Notes: a model not told the origin generated them from the letters alone. A DNA stretch of 64,000 bases from Acidovorax sp. FJL06 (GCF_003852545.1 NZ_QAJR01000018.1:1-64000), one strand, 5' to 3'. Counted from the first letter of the stretch, positions 50,147 to 58,657 are shown. Numbers and translations: made by a program.

Positions 50147-50560
50147 ATGGAAATTGCCAGCTTCGACGACCTGCTGCAGGCTGCCCGCCTGCAGCCCGAA
50201 CCCCAGCGCCTGCTGTTCGTTTTTGCCGCCGCCGAGTTGCCCGACGACGCCACCCCCGCGCAGCGCGCGCGCTTTGAGGCCGGGCAGGGCGGGGCCCTGG
50301 TGCCGTTGATGTGCGTGGACAAGACGCCGCAGGAGCTGGCCTCGTTCAGCGCCCTGGTGGAAGAGGCTCGCCAGTTCACGGCCCCCGGCCACGACTGGGC
50401 CATGGTGTTTGCGGCCGCGCTGTCCGGCACCTTGAACCAAGCCCCCACCAGCGCCGATGCCGAGGCGCCGCTACAGCGCATGGTGGACGCGATCAAGGGC
50501 GGCGCCCATGGGGCCTACATCCCGTTCGACCGCCAGGGCCAGCCTGTGCGCCTGGGCTGA
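50147..50560 (+). CDS. Small conserved protein of unknown function
   Basis: 137 aa, acidic, no signal peptide or membrane segment. Recognisable pieces: FDDLLQAARLQPEPQRLLFVFAAAELPDDATP, VPLMCVDKTPQELASF, and ending HGAYIPFDRQGQPVRLG. I recall similar proteins in Comamonadaceae with an unsupported RNR-related label, but see no RNR motif here. It sits between nitroreductase and hemerythrin genes in the anaerobic block. Start ATG 50147 because family members begin near FDDLL. Function not assigned. Confidence 0.8.
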   Translation: MEIASFDDLLQAARLQPEPQRLLFVFAAAELPDDATPAQRARFEAGQGGALVPLMCVDKTPQELASFSALVEEARQFTAPGHDWAMVFAAALSGTLNQAPTSADAEAPLQRMVDAIKGGAHGAYIPFDRQGQPVRLG

Positions 50561-50568
50561 GCGGGGCC

Positions 50569-51147
50569 ATGGCGCCGGTTCCCCCCACGGGCGCTGCCCG
50601 CCACCTGCCGGGTTTCAGTGCCCCGGCGGTGGGGTTTGAGCAGCCCTTTGCCATGCTCGAAGCCTGCCACGAGCGCGTGCAGCGCACCCTGGCCCTGCTG
50701 GAGCGGCTGCGTGCCTATGTGTCCCAGCATGGGGCCGACGAGGAGGCGCGCCAGGCCGCGCGCGACGTGCTGCGCTACTTCGACATCGCCGCGCCGCTGC
50801 ACCACCAGGACGAGGAGATGCATGTCTTTCCCCTGCTGCTGGCCCAGGGCTCGCCCGACCTGGTGGCGCTGGTGCAGCGCCTGCAGCACGACCACGCCTG
50901 CATGTCGGCCGACTGGGCGGCAGCCCGCGCCCCCCTGGAGGCCCTGGCGCACGCGGCCGCCACCGCCTTCACCCCCGAGGACGGCCGCGCATTCGACCGG
51001 TTTGCCCAGCGCTATGGCGACCACATCGCCGCCGAAGAGGGGCATGCCTACCCTGCGGCGGTGGCCAGGCTCGCCCCCACCGATCTGGAAGCGATGGGGC
51101 GCGAGATGGCCGAACGTCGGGGGGCGGGCTGGGCGCGCGGCAGTTGA
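50569..51147 (+). CDS. Hemerythrin HHE-domain protein
   Basis: 192 aa. Four-helix bundle with di-iron ligands: His in MLEACHERV, HHQDEEMHVFPLL, LQHDHACM, and YGDHIAAEEGHAYP. It binds oxygen or nitric oxide or repairs iron centres. In the setting of NarGHI, NrdJ and NnrS, a role in NO handling or oxygen sensing is likely by inference. Starts 8 bases after the previous gene. Confidence 0.88.
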   Translation: MAPVPPTGAARHLPGFSAPAVGFEQPFAMLEACHERVQRTLALLERLRAYVSQHGADEEARQAARDVLRYFDIAAPLHHQDEEMHVFPLLLAQGSPDLVALVQRLQHDHACMSADWAAARAPLEALAHAAATAFTPEDGRAFDRFAQRYGDHIAAEEGHAYPAAVARLAPTDLEAMGREMAERRGAGWARGS

Positions 51148-51151
51148 GCTA

Positions 51152-51210
51152 AATGCTATTAAAAATATAGCTTATCCCGCTTGATGGACAAGCGCTGCAG
51201 CCCTTTTTGC
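51152..51210. repeat. Family A interspersed repeat after the hemerythrin gene
   Basis: ATTAAAAATATAGCTTATCC, then CGCTTGATGGACAAGCGCTG. The arms CGCTTG and CAAGCG pair. It lies at the 3' end of the anaerobic gene block. Confidence 0.75.
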
Positions 51211-51362
51211 TTCCATGCGTTGGTGGGCCAGCCGGTGTGTGCTGCCTTTGTGCCGCCAGGGCCGGTCTGGCACGGGGCGCACAACACCGTGGCAAAAGGG
51301 CGGTAGACAGCGTTTTGCCCCGCAGGCATCCTGGCCGCTGGCACCCACCGGGGAGGGCGACC

Positions 51363-51548
51363 GTGCGTCAGGCGGCAATCCGCAAAAAGCGAAAGCGACC
51401 GGGTTTCACGTGGCTGGAACTGGTGGTGAGCGCGGCCATCCTGGTAGCGCTGGTGCGCTTCATCGGCGGGCCATCCAACACCCGGGTGGTACCCCGCCCC
51501 GCAGGGCCGGACCCGCTGCGGCGGCAGATCGAGCGGGTGTTGATGTAA
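51363..51548 (+). CDS. Prepilin-like microprotein
   Basis: 61 aa from GTG 51363. Basic leader (VRQAAIRKKRKRPG) ending in Gly, then FTWLELVVSAAILVALVRFIG, the form of a type III-signal class prepilin: cleavage after Gly, Phe+1 and Glu+5, then a hydrophobic helix. A short polar tail with Pro and Arg follows. It lacks the globular domain of a true pilin. It could be a minor pseudopilin fragment, a pilus-related membrane peptide or a decayed gene. No pilus genes are next to it here. pilT and pilU lie 41 kb away. Start uncertain. Confidence 0.55.
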   Translation: MRQAAIRKKRKRPGFTWLELVVSAAILVALVRFIGGPSNTRVVPRPAGPDPLRRQIERVLM

Positions 51549-51766
51549 ACCGGCGTGCCACCCCGCTGCGCGGCGGCCGCGATGGCTGCCGCAGCGGATC
51601 GCGTGGGCCTTGGGGGGCCGGGCCGGGGGCGGGCCGGTGGCCCGCGCCTAGAATTTCAGCACCCCGAGAGCCTCATTTTTAGCCCCAGCGAGGATGCGTG
51701 CGCGTCGGGGCGCTCTACTTTCTGCCCTTTCCCTTCTGCCTTCGGCTGCCTGTGGCCCCTTTCACC

Positions 51767-52867
51767 ATGCCTTTTACTGCCCCGGCCGCGTGGTCGTTTC
51801 CCGTTCGTGTGGGCCTGACGCTGGCGCTTGCCTGGGCCGCCGCCGCCGCTTGCGCGGCCCTGCGCACCCCGTTGCCCTGGATGATCGGCCCGCTGCTGGC
51901 CACCTCGCTGGTATCGATCGCGGGCGGGCCCACCGAAAGCTGGGGCCCGCTGCGCAATGCCGGGCAGTGGACCATCGGTGCGGCGCTGGGCCTGTATTTC
52001 ACGCCGCAGGTGGTGGCGCTGATCGGTGGCCTGTGGTGGGCCATCGTGCTGGGCATTGTGTGGGCGCTGTTCCTGGGCTGGTTGTTTGGCGCCTGGCTGT
52101 ACCGGGTGCATGCGCCGCGCATGCATGGCGTGCCCGCGCCCATGCTGCGCGCCACCAGCTACTTTGCGGGGGCCATCGGCGCAGCGTCCGAGATGACGCT
52201 CATCGCCGAGCGCGAGAACGCGCGCACCGACCTCGTGGCCGCCAGCCACAGCCTGCGCCTGCTCATCGTCACGGTGGCGATTCCGTTTGCGCTGCAGTGG
52301 AGCGGCCTGCACGGCCTGGACATCCTGCCGCCCACGCTGCGGGTGGTGAGCGGGCCCGGGTTGGCGCTGATGGCCTTGATGACCGGGGCCGGCGCCCTGG
52401 TGATGGACCGGTTGGGCCGCGCCAACCCCTGGTTCATGGGGGCGATGCTGGTGTCCATGGGGCTCACCATGGCCGGCCTGGGCCTGTCGGCCGTGCCACA
52501 GGGCCTGATCAATGCGGCGCAGCTGGTGATCGGCGTGAGCCTGGGCGTGCGCTTTCGCCGGGAGTTCTTGCACACGGCGCCGCGCTGGCTGGCCACGGTG
52601 GCCGTGGGCACGCTGGGGCTGATGGCGGTGTGCGCCGTGTTCGCCGGCGCGCTGGCCTGGGCCACGGGGTTGCCCTGGGTCACGCTGCTGCTGGGCACCT
52701 CGCCCGGCGGCATCACCGAAATGGCCATCACGGCCAAGGTGTTGCAGCTGGGCGTGCCGGTGGTCACGGCGTTCCAGGTGTGTCGGCTGATTGCGGTGCT
52801 GATGCTGGTGGAGCCGATGTACCAGCGGATTTATCCCAAGGACGAACACCAGGCACTAAAGGTTTGA
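51767..52867 (+). CDS. AbrB-family (putative ammonia monooxygenase-type) membrane protein
   Basis: 366 aa with about 9-10 transmembrane helices and an internal duplication. Both halves begin with a PW-type segment (LPWMIGPLLATSL, NPWFMGAMLVSMG), and each half contains an LG motif (GAALGLYF, GVSLGVRF). The second half has LLLGTSPGGITEMAITAKVLQLGVPVVTAFQVCRLIAVLM, the strong signature of the family named AbrB in E. coli. Transport function is presumed, with unknown substrate. Start at 51767 (MPFTAP) is preferred. The frame extends to a GTG at 51698. Confidence 0.82.
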   Translation: MPFTAPAAWSFPVRVGLTLALAWAAAAACAALRTPLPWMIGPLLATSLVSIAGGPTESWGPLRNAGQWTIGAALGLYFTPQVVALIGGLWWAIVLGIVWALFLGWLFGAWLYRVHAPRMHGVPAPMLRATSYFAGAIGAASEMTLIAERENARTDLVAASHSLRLLIVTVAIPFALQWSGLHGLDILPPTLRVVSGPGLALMALMTGAGALVMDRLGRANPWFMGAMLVSMGLTMAGLGLSAVPQGLINAAQLVIGVSLGVRFRREFLHTAPRWLATVAVGTLGLMAVCAVFAGALAWATGLPWVTLLLGTSPGGITEMAITAKVLQLGVPVVTAFQVCRLIAVLMLVEPMYQRIYPKDEHQALKV

Positions 52868-52934
52868 AAAGAAGAACTGCACGACAAAACTGGCGCGCCC
52901 CAGGGCCAGGGATGCCAAGCAAGGGCCGCCCCGC

Positions 52935-53013
52935 AGCGAGGGCATCGTCCCCCTGCCCGCGAAGCGAAGCGTAGCGAGAGCGGGGGGAAGCCGCGCAGCG
53001 GCTCAGGGGGGTG
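52935..53013. repeat. Family C GC-rich repeat
   Basis: Contains GCGGGGGGAAGCCGCGCAGC then GGCTCAGGGGGG. The reverse form CCCCCTGAGCGGCTGCGCCG lies at 57738-57775. It fills the gap between two convergent genes. Confidence 0.65.
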
Positions 53014-53015
53014 TC

Positions 53016-53315
53016 TTAGTGCACCACCACCGGGTTCTGCGCCAGCCCGGCATAGCGGTCCAGGGCGTCTTCCACTTCTTCCTGCGTGGGGGTGTCGCGC
53101 TGCCAGGCCAGGATCTGCTCCTGGAACATTTCGGCCCAGGAGCCGTCCAGGTACACCTCTTTGCCGGAACGCTTGTCCACGATTTCAAAACCGTGGCGTG
53201 CGAGCTGGGGAGCGGCGGGGGCGGTATCGTTGAGCGCCGGGCCGGTGCTTTTCTCCACGGCATCGGGCAGCATGTGGACCACCACGAAGGATTCTGAGTC
53301 GTAGAGCATGTGCAT
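53016..53315 (-). CDS. DUF3567 family protein
   Basis: 99 aa. Starts MHMLYDSESFVVVHML and contains HGFEIVDKRSGKEVYLDG, AEMFQEQILAWQRDTPTQEEVEDALDRYAGLAQNPVVVH, the layout of DUF3567, a small betaproteobacterial family of unknown role. Acidic and soluble. ATG 53315 follows the family start. Nothing else identified in the 261 bases up to the next gene. Confidence 0.85.
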   Translation of the reverse strand: MHMLYDSESFVVVHMLPDAVEKSTGPALNDTAPAAPQLARHGFEIVDKRSGKEVYLDGSWAEMFQEQILAWQRDTPTQEEVEDALDRYAGLAQNPVVVH

Positions 53316-53576
53316 CGTGTTCCCCTTGTCGATATGAATATGAGATGACAGCGGGTTGGCAGAGTTCAAGCCCTGGCGGAGCTTCCAGGAAGCGCTGGCA
53401 AGCTTGTAACGTCCTGCCCTGCACATCGGTTATCAAGGGAAGCCCGCTGGGGATTGCGCCTTTGCTGCGTTCCAGTATTTCATGAAAAGCGGGGGCGGCC
53501 GGGCTCGTGGGGGTTTTTTACCGGTCTGGAGTGCGTGTGGCGTTCGGGCGCAACACTTTGGCATTCGGCGGTACCG

Positions 53577-54737
53577 TCACGGTGCACCGCTGCTGCGCAG
53601 CAGCAGGTCCGCAAAGTCGCCATTGGCCTGGGTGAGCTTGATGCGCACCGGCAGGTAGTGCAGGGCCGGCGACACCCACAGCTCGGCTTTCTGGTCGTAG
53701 TCCTTGCGGGGCAGGCGCAGCAGTTTCAGGGCCGGGGTGGGGCCCGCAGGCAGGTCCAGGGTTTCGGGGCCTTCGACGGTGAAGGTCCAACGGTCGGCGG
53801 TGCGGGCGCTCACGGTGGTGATCGTGACCTGCGTGCCGGGCACAAAGCGGCCGGGGTCGGCGGCCAGCAGGGCGCCCAGCTGGAGGAACAGGCTCAGGCG
53901 GTCCTGTGCGCCGGGGCCCACGGCGGCGTCGGGTGTGTTGGCACTGAAGGTCACCCGGCCCTTGGCGTGGTCGAAATGCGCGGCCTGCTCGCTGCGGGAC
54001 TTGTCGGAAAACTTCTCGGGCAACAGGCCCTGGGCCGTGATCGCGCCCACGCTGCGCTGCGTGCGGGTGCCCACCAGAAACGCGCTGACCTCCTGGCGCG
54101 CCTCGTAGCGGCTGCCATCGTGCTGCCAGAGCAACTCGGCACGGGCGTTGTAGGCGAATTTCTTGGCCTGCCCGCTCACGTCGAAAGACAGCCGGGTGGG
54201 GGCCGGGATGCGCACGGGCGGTGGTGGAGCGCCGGTGCTGCTGCCGGCGCCGGGTGGTGCAATGTCGATCCCGGCCGCCGTGGAGGGCTCTTGCGCGGGG
54301 GGCGCGGCCGAAGCCGGCGGCACCGGCGGTTCGGCCTGGGAGGCCGAGGCGGGGGCTGCGGGGGCTGGCGCCGCGGTGTCTGCGGCAGGCGCCATGCTGG
54401 CCTCTGCGCCTGCTACTTGCACGGGGGGCTCTGGGGCTGCAACGGGCGCAGCATCTGCCGCCGCCGCCGGTGCGGCGGGGGGCGGTGCGGGCTTCTTGCG
54501 CACCACGGGCCGGGGGGGCGTAGCCGGCGCGGGGGCGGGGGCTGCGGCCCGGGCGGGTTCTGGTACAGGCTGTGGCGCAAGAGGTGGCGCGGCCACGCTG
54601 CGGGTGCTGAAAATGGGGCCTGTCCGCTCCGAGGGGGGCGGCTGGGCGCCGTCCCAGGCCAGGGGCACGCCGCTCAGCACCAACCAGTGCAGGGCCACCA
54701 CCAGGGCGGTGATCAGGGCCAGGGCGCGGCGGGGCAT
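53577..54737 (-). CDS. DUF3108 family protein with Pro/Ala-rich linker
   Basis: 386 aa. N-terminal signal or anchor (residues 5-25), then a long Pro/Ala-rich segment (about 45-165) like a TonB-type spacer. The C-terminal DUF3108 domain (about 170-386) has LSFDVSGQAKKFAYNARAELLWQHDGSRYEARQEVSAFLVG, TFSANTPDAAVG and LWVSPALHYLPVRIKLTQANGDFADLLL. It probably sits in the periplasm. Function of the family unknown. Starts 22 bases after the iclR-type gene on the same strand. Confidence 0.82.
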   Translation of the reverse strand: MPRRALALITALVVALHWLVLSGVPLAWDGAQPPPSERTGPIFSTRSVAAPPLAPQPVPEPARAAAPAPAPATPPRPVVRKKPAPPPAAPAAAADAAPVAAPEPPVQVAGAEASMAPAADTAAPAPAAPASASQAEPPVPPASAAPPAQEPSTAAGIDIAPPGAGSSTGAPPPPVRIPAPTRLSFDVSGQAKKFAYNARAELLWQHDGSRYEARQEVSAFLVGTRTQRSVGAITAQGLLPEKFSDKSRSEQAAHFDHAKGRVTFSANTPDAAVGPGAQDRLSLFLQLGALLAADPGRFVPGTQVTITTVSARTADRWTFTVEGPETLDLPAGPTPALKLLRLPRKDYDQKAELWVSPALHYLPVRIKLTQANGDFADLLLRSSGAP

Positions 54738-54759
54738 CCGGTGTGGGCGCGGCGCGGGG

Positions 54760-55542
54760 TCAGGCGCTGCCCGCGCCCAGGTCGCGCGAGAGCTGGGCGG
54801 CGGCCGCGCGCAGCGGGGCGTCGATGGCGCCGCCCCATTCGGGGTCGAAGGTGGCGATCGAGCCCAGCGTGGTGATGCCCAGTTCCAGGTGGCCGTCGGC
54901 GTCGAACACCGGCGCGCAGAACGCGACGATGCCGGGCAGCAGGGTGTCCACCACCCGGGCGGCGCCGCGTTCGCGCACCTCGGCCAGCAGGGCATTGGCT
55001 TCGGCCAGGGTGGCGGGCAGGTCGGCGCGGCGCATCTTGGCGGCGCGGGCCAGTTCATCCTTGAGCAGCGGCGCCACCACGTCGGGCGCCATGTGCGCCG
55101 CAAAGCAGCGGCCGGTGGCCGACGACAGCAGGGGCATCACATCGCCCAGGCGCAGGTTGGCCGTGACGGCCTGGGGCGACTCCTCCCAGTGCACGATGGT
55201 CGGGCCGTGGTTGCCCCACACGGCCAGCGCCAGCGTGTGGCCGATGGTTTCCATCAGCGCGGGCATGCGTTCTCGGGCCAGGCGCACGGCATCCAGCCGG
55301 GCCAGCGACGCCAGCCCCAGCTTGAGGGCGGCGGGGCCCAGGTCGTAGCGCGCGGTGCGCGGGTCTTGCGTGACCAGGCCCAGGCGCTGGAAGCTCACGA
55401 GGTACCGGTGCGCCTTGGCCGCGCTCATGCCGGCCGAGGCCGCCACGTCCTTGAGCATCAGCGGCCCGCGCGAGCGTGTCAGCCCCTCCAGCAGGGCAAA
55501 CCCGACCTCGACCGATTGAATTCCTGCACGTTCTTTGTCCAT
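54760..55542 (-). CDS. IclR-family transcriptional regulator
   Basis: 260 aa. N-terminal winged helix (VEVGFALLEGLTRSRGPLMLKDVAASAGMSAAKAHRYLVSF, residues about 11-52). The C-terminal effector domain has ALAVWGNHGPTIVHWEES, PLLSSATGRCFAAH and VFDADGHLELGITTLG. It is divergent from the FAH-family hydrolase, whose operon it probably controls. The 103-base gap is AT-rich and holds the likely operator (GTTTAGTTAAATCAATTTAC region), but no clear palindrome is seen. ATG 55542 rather than GTG 55548. Confidence 0.88.
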   Translation of the reverse strand: MDKERAGIQSVEVGFALLEGLTRSRGPLMLKDVAASAGMSAAKAHRYLVSFQRLGLVTQDPRTARYDLGPAALKLGLASLARLDAVRLARERMPALMETIGHTLALAVWGNHGPTIVHWEESPQAVTANLRLGDVMPLLSSATGRCFAAHMAPDVVAPLLKDELARAAKMRRADLPATLAEANALLAEVRERGAARVVDTLLPGIVAFCAPVFDADGHLELGITTLGSIATFDPEWGGAIDAPLRAAAAQLSRDLGAGSA

Positions 55543-55645
55543 GTGCACTAAAATTTGCGAGTTTTGTTTAGTTAAATCAATTTACCCAAGCGTAATTTTC
55601 GCTAGCGGTGCCCATCAACCCTTCTGAGACAAAGGTCCTGCCACC

Positions 55646-56659
55646 ATGAAACTCGCTACCTACAAAGACGGCTCGCGCGACGGCCAACTGGTTGTCGTCT
55701 CCCGCGACCTGGGCACAGCCCATTATGCGACCGGCATCGCCAGCAAGCTGCAGCAGGCGCTGGACGACTGGGGCTTCCTCTCGCCCCAGCTGCAGGACCT
55801 GTACGACCAGCTCAACAGCGGCCGCGCGCGCCACGCCTTTCCGTTCGACCCCGCCCAGTGCATGGCCCCGCTGCCGCGCGCCTACCAGTGGGCGGATGGT
55901 TCTGCCTACATCAACCATGTGGAGCTGGTGCGCAAGGCGCGCAACTCCGAGGTGCCCGAGAGCTTCTACACCGACCCGCTCATGTACCAGGGCGGCAGCG
56001 ACGACTTCATCGGCCCCTGCGACGATGTGGTGGTGCCCAGCGAAGCCATGGGCATCGACTTCGAGGCTGAGATCGCCGTCATCACCGGCGACGTGAAGAT
56101 GAGCACCAATGCCGACCAGGCGCTGGACGGCATCCGCCTGGTGATGATTGCCAACGACGTGAGCCTGCGCAACCTGATCCCGGCCGAGCTGGCCAAGGGC
56201 TTCGGTTTCTTCCAGAGCAAGCCCGCCACCGCCTTTGGCCCCGTGGCCGTGACGCTGGACGAGCTGGGCGACGCCTGGGACCACGGCCGCGTGAACCTCA
56301 CCGTGCAATCCACTTGGAACGGCCGCAAGGTCGGCATGTGCGACGCCGGCCCCGAGATGACCTTCCACTTCGGCCAGCTGATTGCCCACGTGGCCAAGAC
56401 GCGCAACCTGCGCGCGGGCTCCATCATCGGCAGCGGCACCGTGAGCAACAAGGGCGTGACCGACGCCAACGGCCGCACCGAATGGCCCAAGGGCTACAGC
56501 TGCATCGCCGAAAAGCGCTGCATCGAAACCATCCAGGACGGCAAGCCCAGCACCGAGTTCATGAAGTTCGGCGACACGATTCGCATCGAGGTCAAGGGCA
56601 AGGACGGCGCGAGCATCTTCGGCGCGATTGACCAGGCGATTGCCGCCCCGGCTGCCTGA
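55646..56659 (+). CDS. Fumarylacetoacetate hydrolase family protein
   Basis: 337 aa FAH-fold enzyme. N-terminal domain present, then catalytic domain with SDDFIGPCDDVVVPSEAMGIDFEAEIAVITGDV (metal-binding Glu pair), LRLVMIANDVSLRN, and GSIIGSGTVSNKGV. Family members cleave C-C bonds in acylpyruvates or ring-fission products of aromatics. Actual substrate unknown. The IclR regulator next to it and a TctC-type receptor downstream suggest a catabolic module. Confidence 0.9.
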   Translation: MKLATYKDGSRDGQLVVVSRDLGTAHYATGIASKLQQALDDWGFLSPQLQDLYDQLNSGRARHAFPFDPAQCMAPLPRAYQWADGSAYINHVELVRKARNSEVPESFYTDPLMYQGGSDDFIGPCDDVVVPSEAMGIDFEAEIAVITGDVKMSTNADQALDGIRLVMIANDVSLRNLIPAELAKGFGFFQSKPATAFGPVAVTLDELGDAWDHGRVNLTVQSTWNGRKVGMCDAGPEMTFHFGQLIAHVAKTRNLRAGSIIGSGTVSNKGVTDANGRTEWPKGYSCIAEKRCIETIQDGKPSTEFMKFGDTIRIEVKGKDGASIFGAIDQAIAAPAA

Positions 56660-56671
56660 GCACCTAGCCGG

Positions 56672-56743
56672 TAGAAAATTTGAATAAAAAAGCTGTTTGC
56701 GCTCTATGGATGAGCGCAAGCAGCTATCAAATTAATAGTATCA
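56672..56743. repeat. Family A interspersed repeat, best palindrome
   Basis: AGCTGTTTGCGCT (56691-56703), 9-base loop, AGCGCAAGCAGCT (56713-56725) pair at 12 of 13 positions, flanked by AT-rich ends. It lies 32 bases before the TctC-type gene and could be transcribed as a hairpin. Confidence 0.85.
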
Positions 56744-56756
56744 AGGAGACAGCCCC

Positions 56757-57737
56757 ATGCAACGCAGAACCCTCTTGTCCGCCCTGGCCGCCGCAGGCGC
56801 CACCACCGCCGCCCCCTGGGCCGCCGCCCAGCAAGCCGCCTGGCCCGACCAACCCCTGCGCTGGGTCGTGCCCTACCCGGCCGGCGGTGGCACCGACGTG
56901 CTGGCGCGCACCGTGGCCGAGGCCATGCGCCAGACGCTGGGCCAGCAGATCATCGTGGACAACCGCCCCGGCGCGTCCACCAACATCGGCGCGCAGATGG
57001 TGACCACGGCCAAGGCCGACGGCAACACCTTCATGTCGGCCGACAACGCCGTGCTGGCCTACAACGAGCACCTGTTCACCAAGCTGCCGTTCAACCCCGA
57101 GAAGGACTTCACCTACGTGGGCGGCATCAGCCGCTTTCCGCTGGCGCTGGTGGTGCACCCGGCGTTCGAGGCCAAGACGGTGAAGGAATTCCTCGCCTAC
57201 GCCCGCGCCAACCCCGGCAAGCTCAACTACGCATCGCCCGGCAACGGCTCGCCGCACCACCTGGCGATGGAGATGTTCAAGAACCGCACCAAGACCTTCC
57301 TCACGCACATCCCTTACCGGGGCGCGGCCCCTGCGCTGCAGGACGTGATGGGTGGCCAGGTGCCCTGCATGTTCCTGGACCTGGCGGCCGGCCTGCCCGT
57401 GATCCAGTCGGGCAAGGTGCGCGCGCTGGCCATCGGCTCGGCCAAGCGCGTGGCCGCATTGCCCGATGTGCCCACGCTGGCCGAAGCCGGTGTGCCCAAC
57501 ACCGAGGTGTTTGCCTTCCAGGGCATCCTGGCGCCTGCCGGCTTGCCCGCCGCCATCACGGCCCGCCTGAACGGCGACCTGAACAAGGCCCTGCAGAGCC
57601 CCGCCGTGGTCAAGCGCATGGCCGACTTCGGCATGGAAGCCCTGCCCGGCACGCCCGAGCAGTTCCGCGCCATGGCCCGCGCCGAGTCCAAGCGCTGGGG
57701 CGAGATCATCAAGGCGGCGGGCGTAAAACTCGACTGA
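56757..57737 (+). CDS. TctC/Bug-family periplasmic solute receptor
   Basis: 326 aa. Signal peptide MQRRTLLSALAAAGATTAAPWAAAQ, with a basic start. Mature protein has WVVPYPAGGGTDVLAR, VDNRPGASTNIGAQMV, LNYASPGNGSPHHLAMEMF and the HIPYRGAAPALQDVMGGQV loop, all typical of tripartite tricarboxylate receptors. Ligand is probably an organic acid, perhaps the substrate of the FAH pathway. No TctA or TctB genes are nearby, common for Bug proteins. AAGGAG before ATG. Confidence 0.92.
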   Translation: MQRRTLLSALAAAGATTAAPWAAAQQAAWPDQPLRWVVPYPAGGGTDVLARTVAEAMRQTLGQQIIVDNRPGASTNIGAQMVTTAKADGNTFMSADNAVLAYNEHLFTKLPFNPEKDFTYVGGISRFPLALVVHPAFEAKTVKEFLAYARANPGKLNYASPGNGSPHHLAMEMFKNRTKTFLTHIPYRGAAPALQDVMGGQVPCMFLDLAAGLPVIQSGKVRALAIGSAKRVAALPDVPTLAEAGVPNTEVFAFQGILAPAGLPAAITARLNGDLNKALQSPAVVKRMADFGMEALPGTPEQFRAMARAESKRWGEIIKAAGVKLD

Positions 57738-57790
57738 CCCCCCTGAGCGGCTGCGCCGCTTCCCCCCAGGGGGACGCACCCCGTGGCCTG
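57738..57790. repeat. Family C GC-rich repeat
   Basis: CCCCCCTGAGCGGCTGCGCC, then GCTTCCCCCCAGGGGGACGC. It lies right after the receptor stop and may act as an mRNA-ending hairpin. Confidence 0.65.
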
Positions 57791-57857
57791 GCAAAGCCAG
57801 TTCCACGGGTGCACTCGCTTGGGGACGTGCCCTCTGCGGGGTGTGCTGCGGTGTTGC

Positions 57858-58271
57858 TTACTCCGGCAGGTGGCACACCGCTTCCACGTTGTTGCCTTCG
57901 GGGTCGATGACGAAGGCGCCGTAGTAGTGCGCGTGGTAGTCGGGCCGCAGGCCGGGGGCGCCGTTGTCCTGGCCGCCCGCCGCGATTGCGGCGGCGTAGA
58001 AGGCGTCCACCTGCGCACGGTTCTGGGCGCGCCACGCCAGGTGGCAGCCCGTGGTGGCCGGGGGGCCGCCGTAGGGCGAGGGGCCGTCGATGAACCACAC
58101 GTCGGCCTTCTTGCCATCGGGCTCGGATGCATCCGGGTAGGCAAAGCCCAGCATGTTGGCGCCGTAGTTGCCTTCAAAACACAGGCTGTAGCCCAAAGGC
58201 GCAAGGGCGGCGCTGTAGAAGGCCTTGGCGCGGGCAATGTCGGTGACGCGGAAAGTCATGTGGTCCAGCAT
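57858..58271 (-). CDS. VOC-superfamily (glyoxalase/bleomycin-resistance-type) protein
   Basis: 137 aa. One VOC module pair: MLDHMTFRVTDIARAKAFYSAALAPLGYSLCF, later CHLAWRAQNRAQVDAFYAAAIAAGG and AHYYGAFVIDPEGNNVEAVCH. Metal-binding His4, and Glu near the C-terminus (NVEAVCH), fit the superfamily. Substrate unknown. ATG 58271 has AGGAG upstream. A LexA-like box lies 44-63 bases before the start. Confidence 0.87.
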   Translation of the reverse strand: MLDHMTFRVTDIARAKAFYSAALAPLGYSLCFEGNYGANMLGFAYPDASEPDGKKADVWFIDGPSPYGGPPATTGCHLAWRAQNRAQVDAFYAAAIAAGGQDNGAPGLRPDYHAHYYGAFVIDPEGNNVEAVCHLPE

Positions 58272-58312
58272 GGGAGGGGCTCCTGGGGTTGTTGTGTTCC
58301 GTTTTATACCTG

Positions 58313-58338
58313 AAATACTGGTTTTAATCACAGTATTT
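58313..58338. promoter_or_regulatory. LexA-like palindrome upstream of the VOC gene
   Basis: AAATACTG (58313-58320), ten bases, CAGTATTT (58331-58338). The perfect 8-base arms form TACTG-N10-CAGTA, the outer pattern of the SOS box. The inner base of one half differs from CTGT (CTGG here). Next to the leftward VOC gene. The rest of the 386-base gap 58272-58657 has no supported gene. Confidence 0.55.
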
Positions 58339-58657
58339 TCGGCAGAAAACACAATCAACCGCACTTTTGGAGCCGCCTCGCCCCGGCGGCCCCGGGGCCT
58401 CCGTTCCAGCCCTTGAGCACGCGGGTGAGCACCCGCGCCCAGTGCTCTGACGCCGACTTGCGCTTGAACTGCGCCAATCGAGTGACACAGGGTCGTCGAT
58501 CCGCGCAACAGGCTGCCAATCGGGTGTCCGGATTCAGCGAGTGCCCTGGGCGAGGCGGTTTTACGCTCCGGTCGGAGTGGGGCGCCATGCCATCGCTCGC
58601 CCGGCCGGTGGCGCACCTGGCGCCCGGCACTTCTCTCCAAGACCCAAAGGCATCTTC

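Noticed and set aside
53316-53576. Extra gene between DUF3567 and DUF3108
   Set aside because: Short frames without start signals or plausible codon bias. The region probably holds the DUF3567 promoter.
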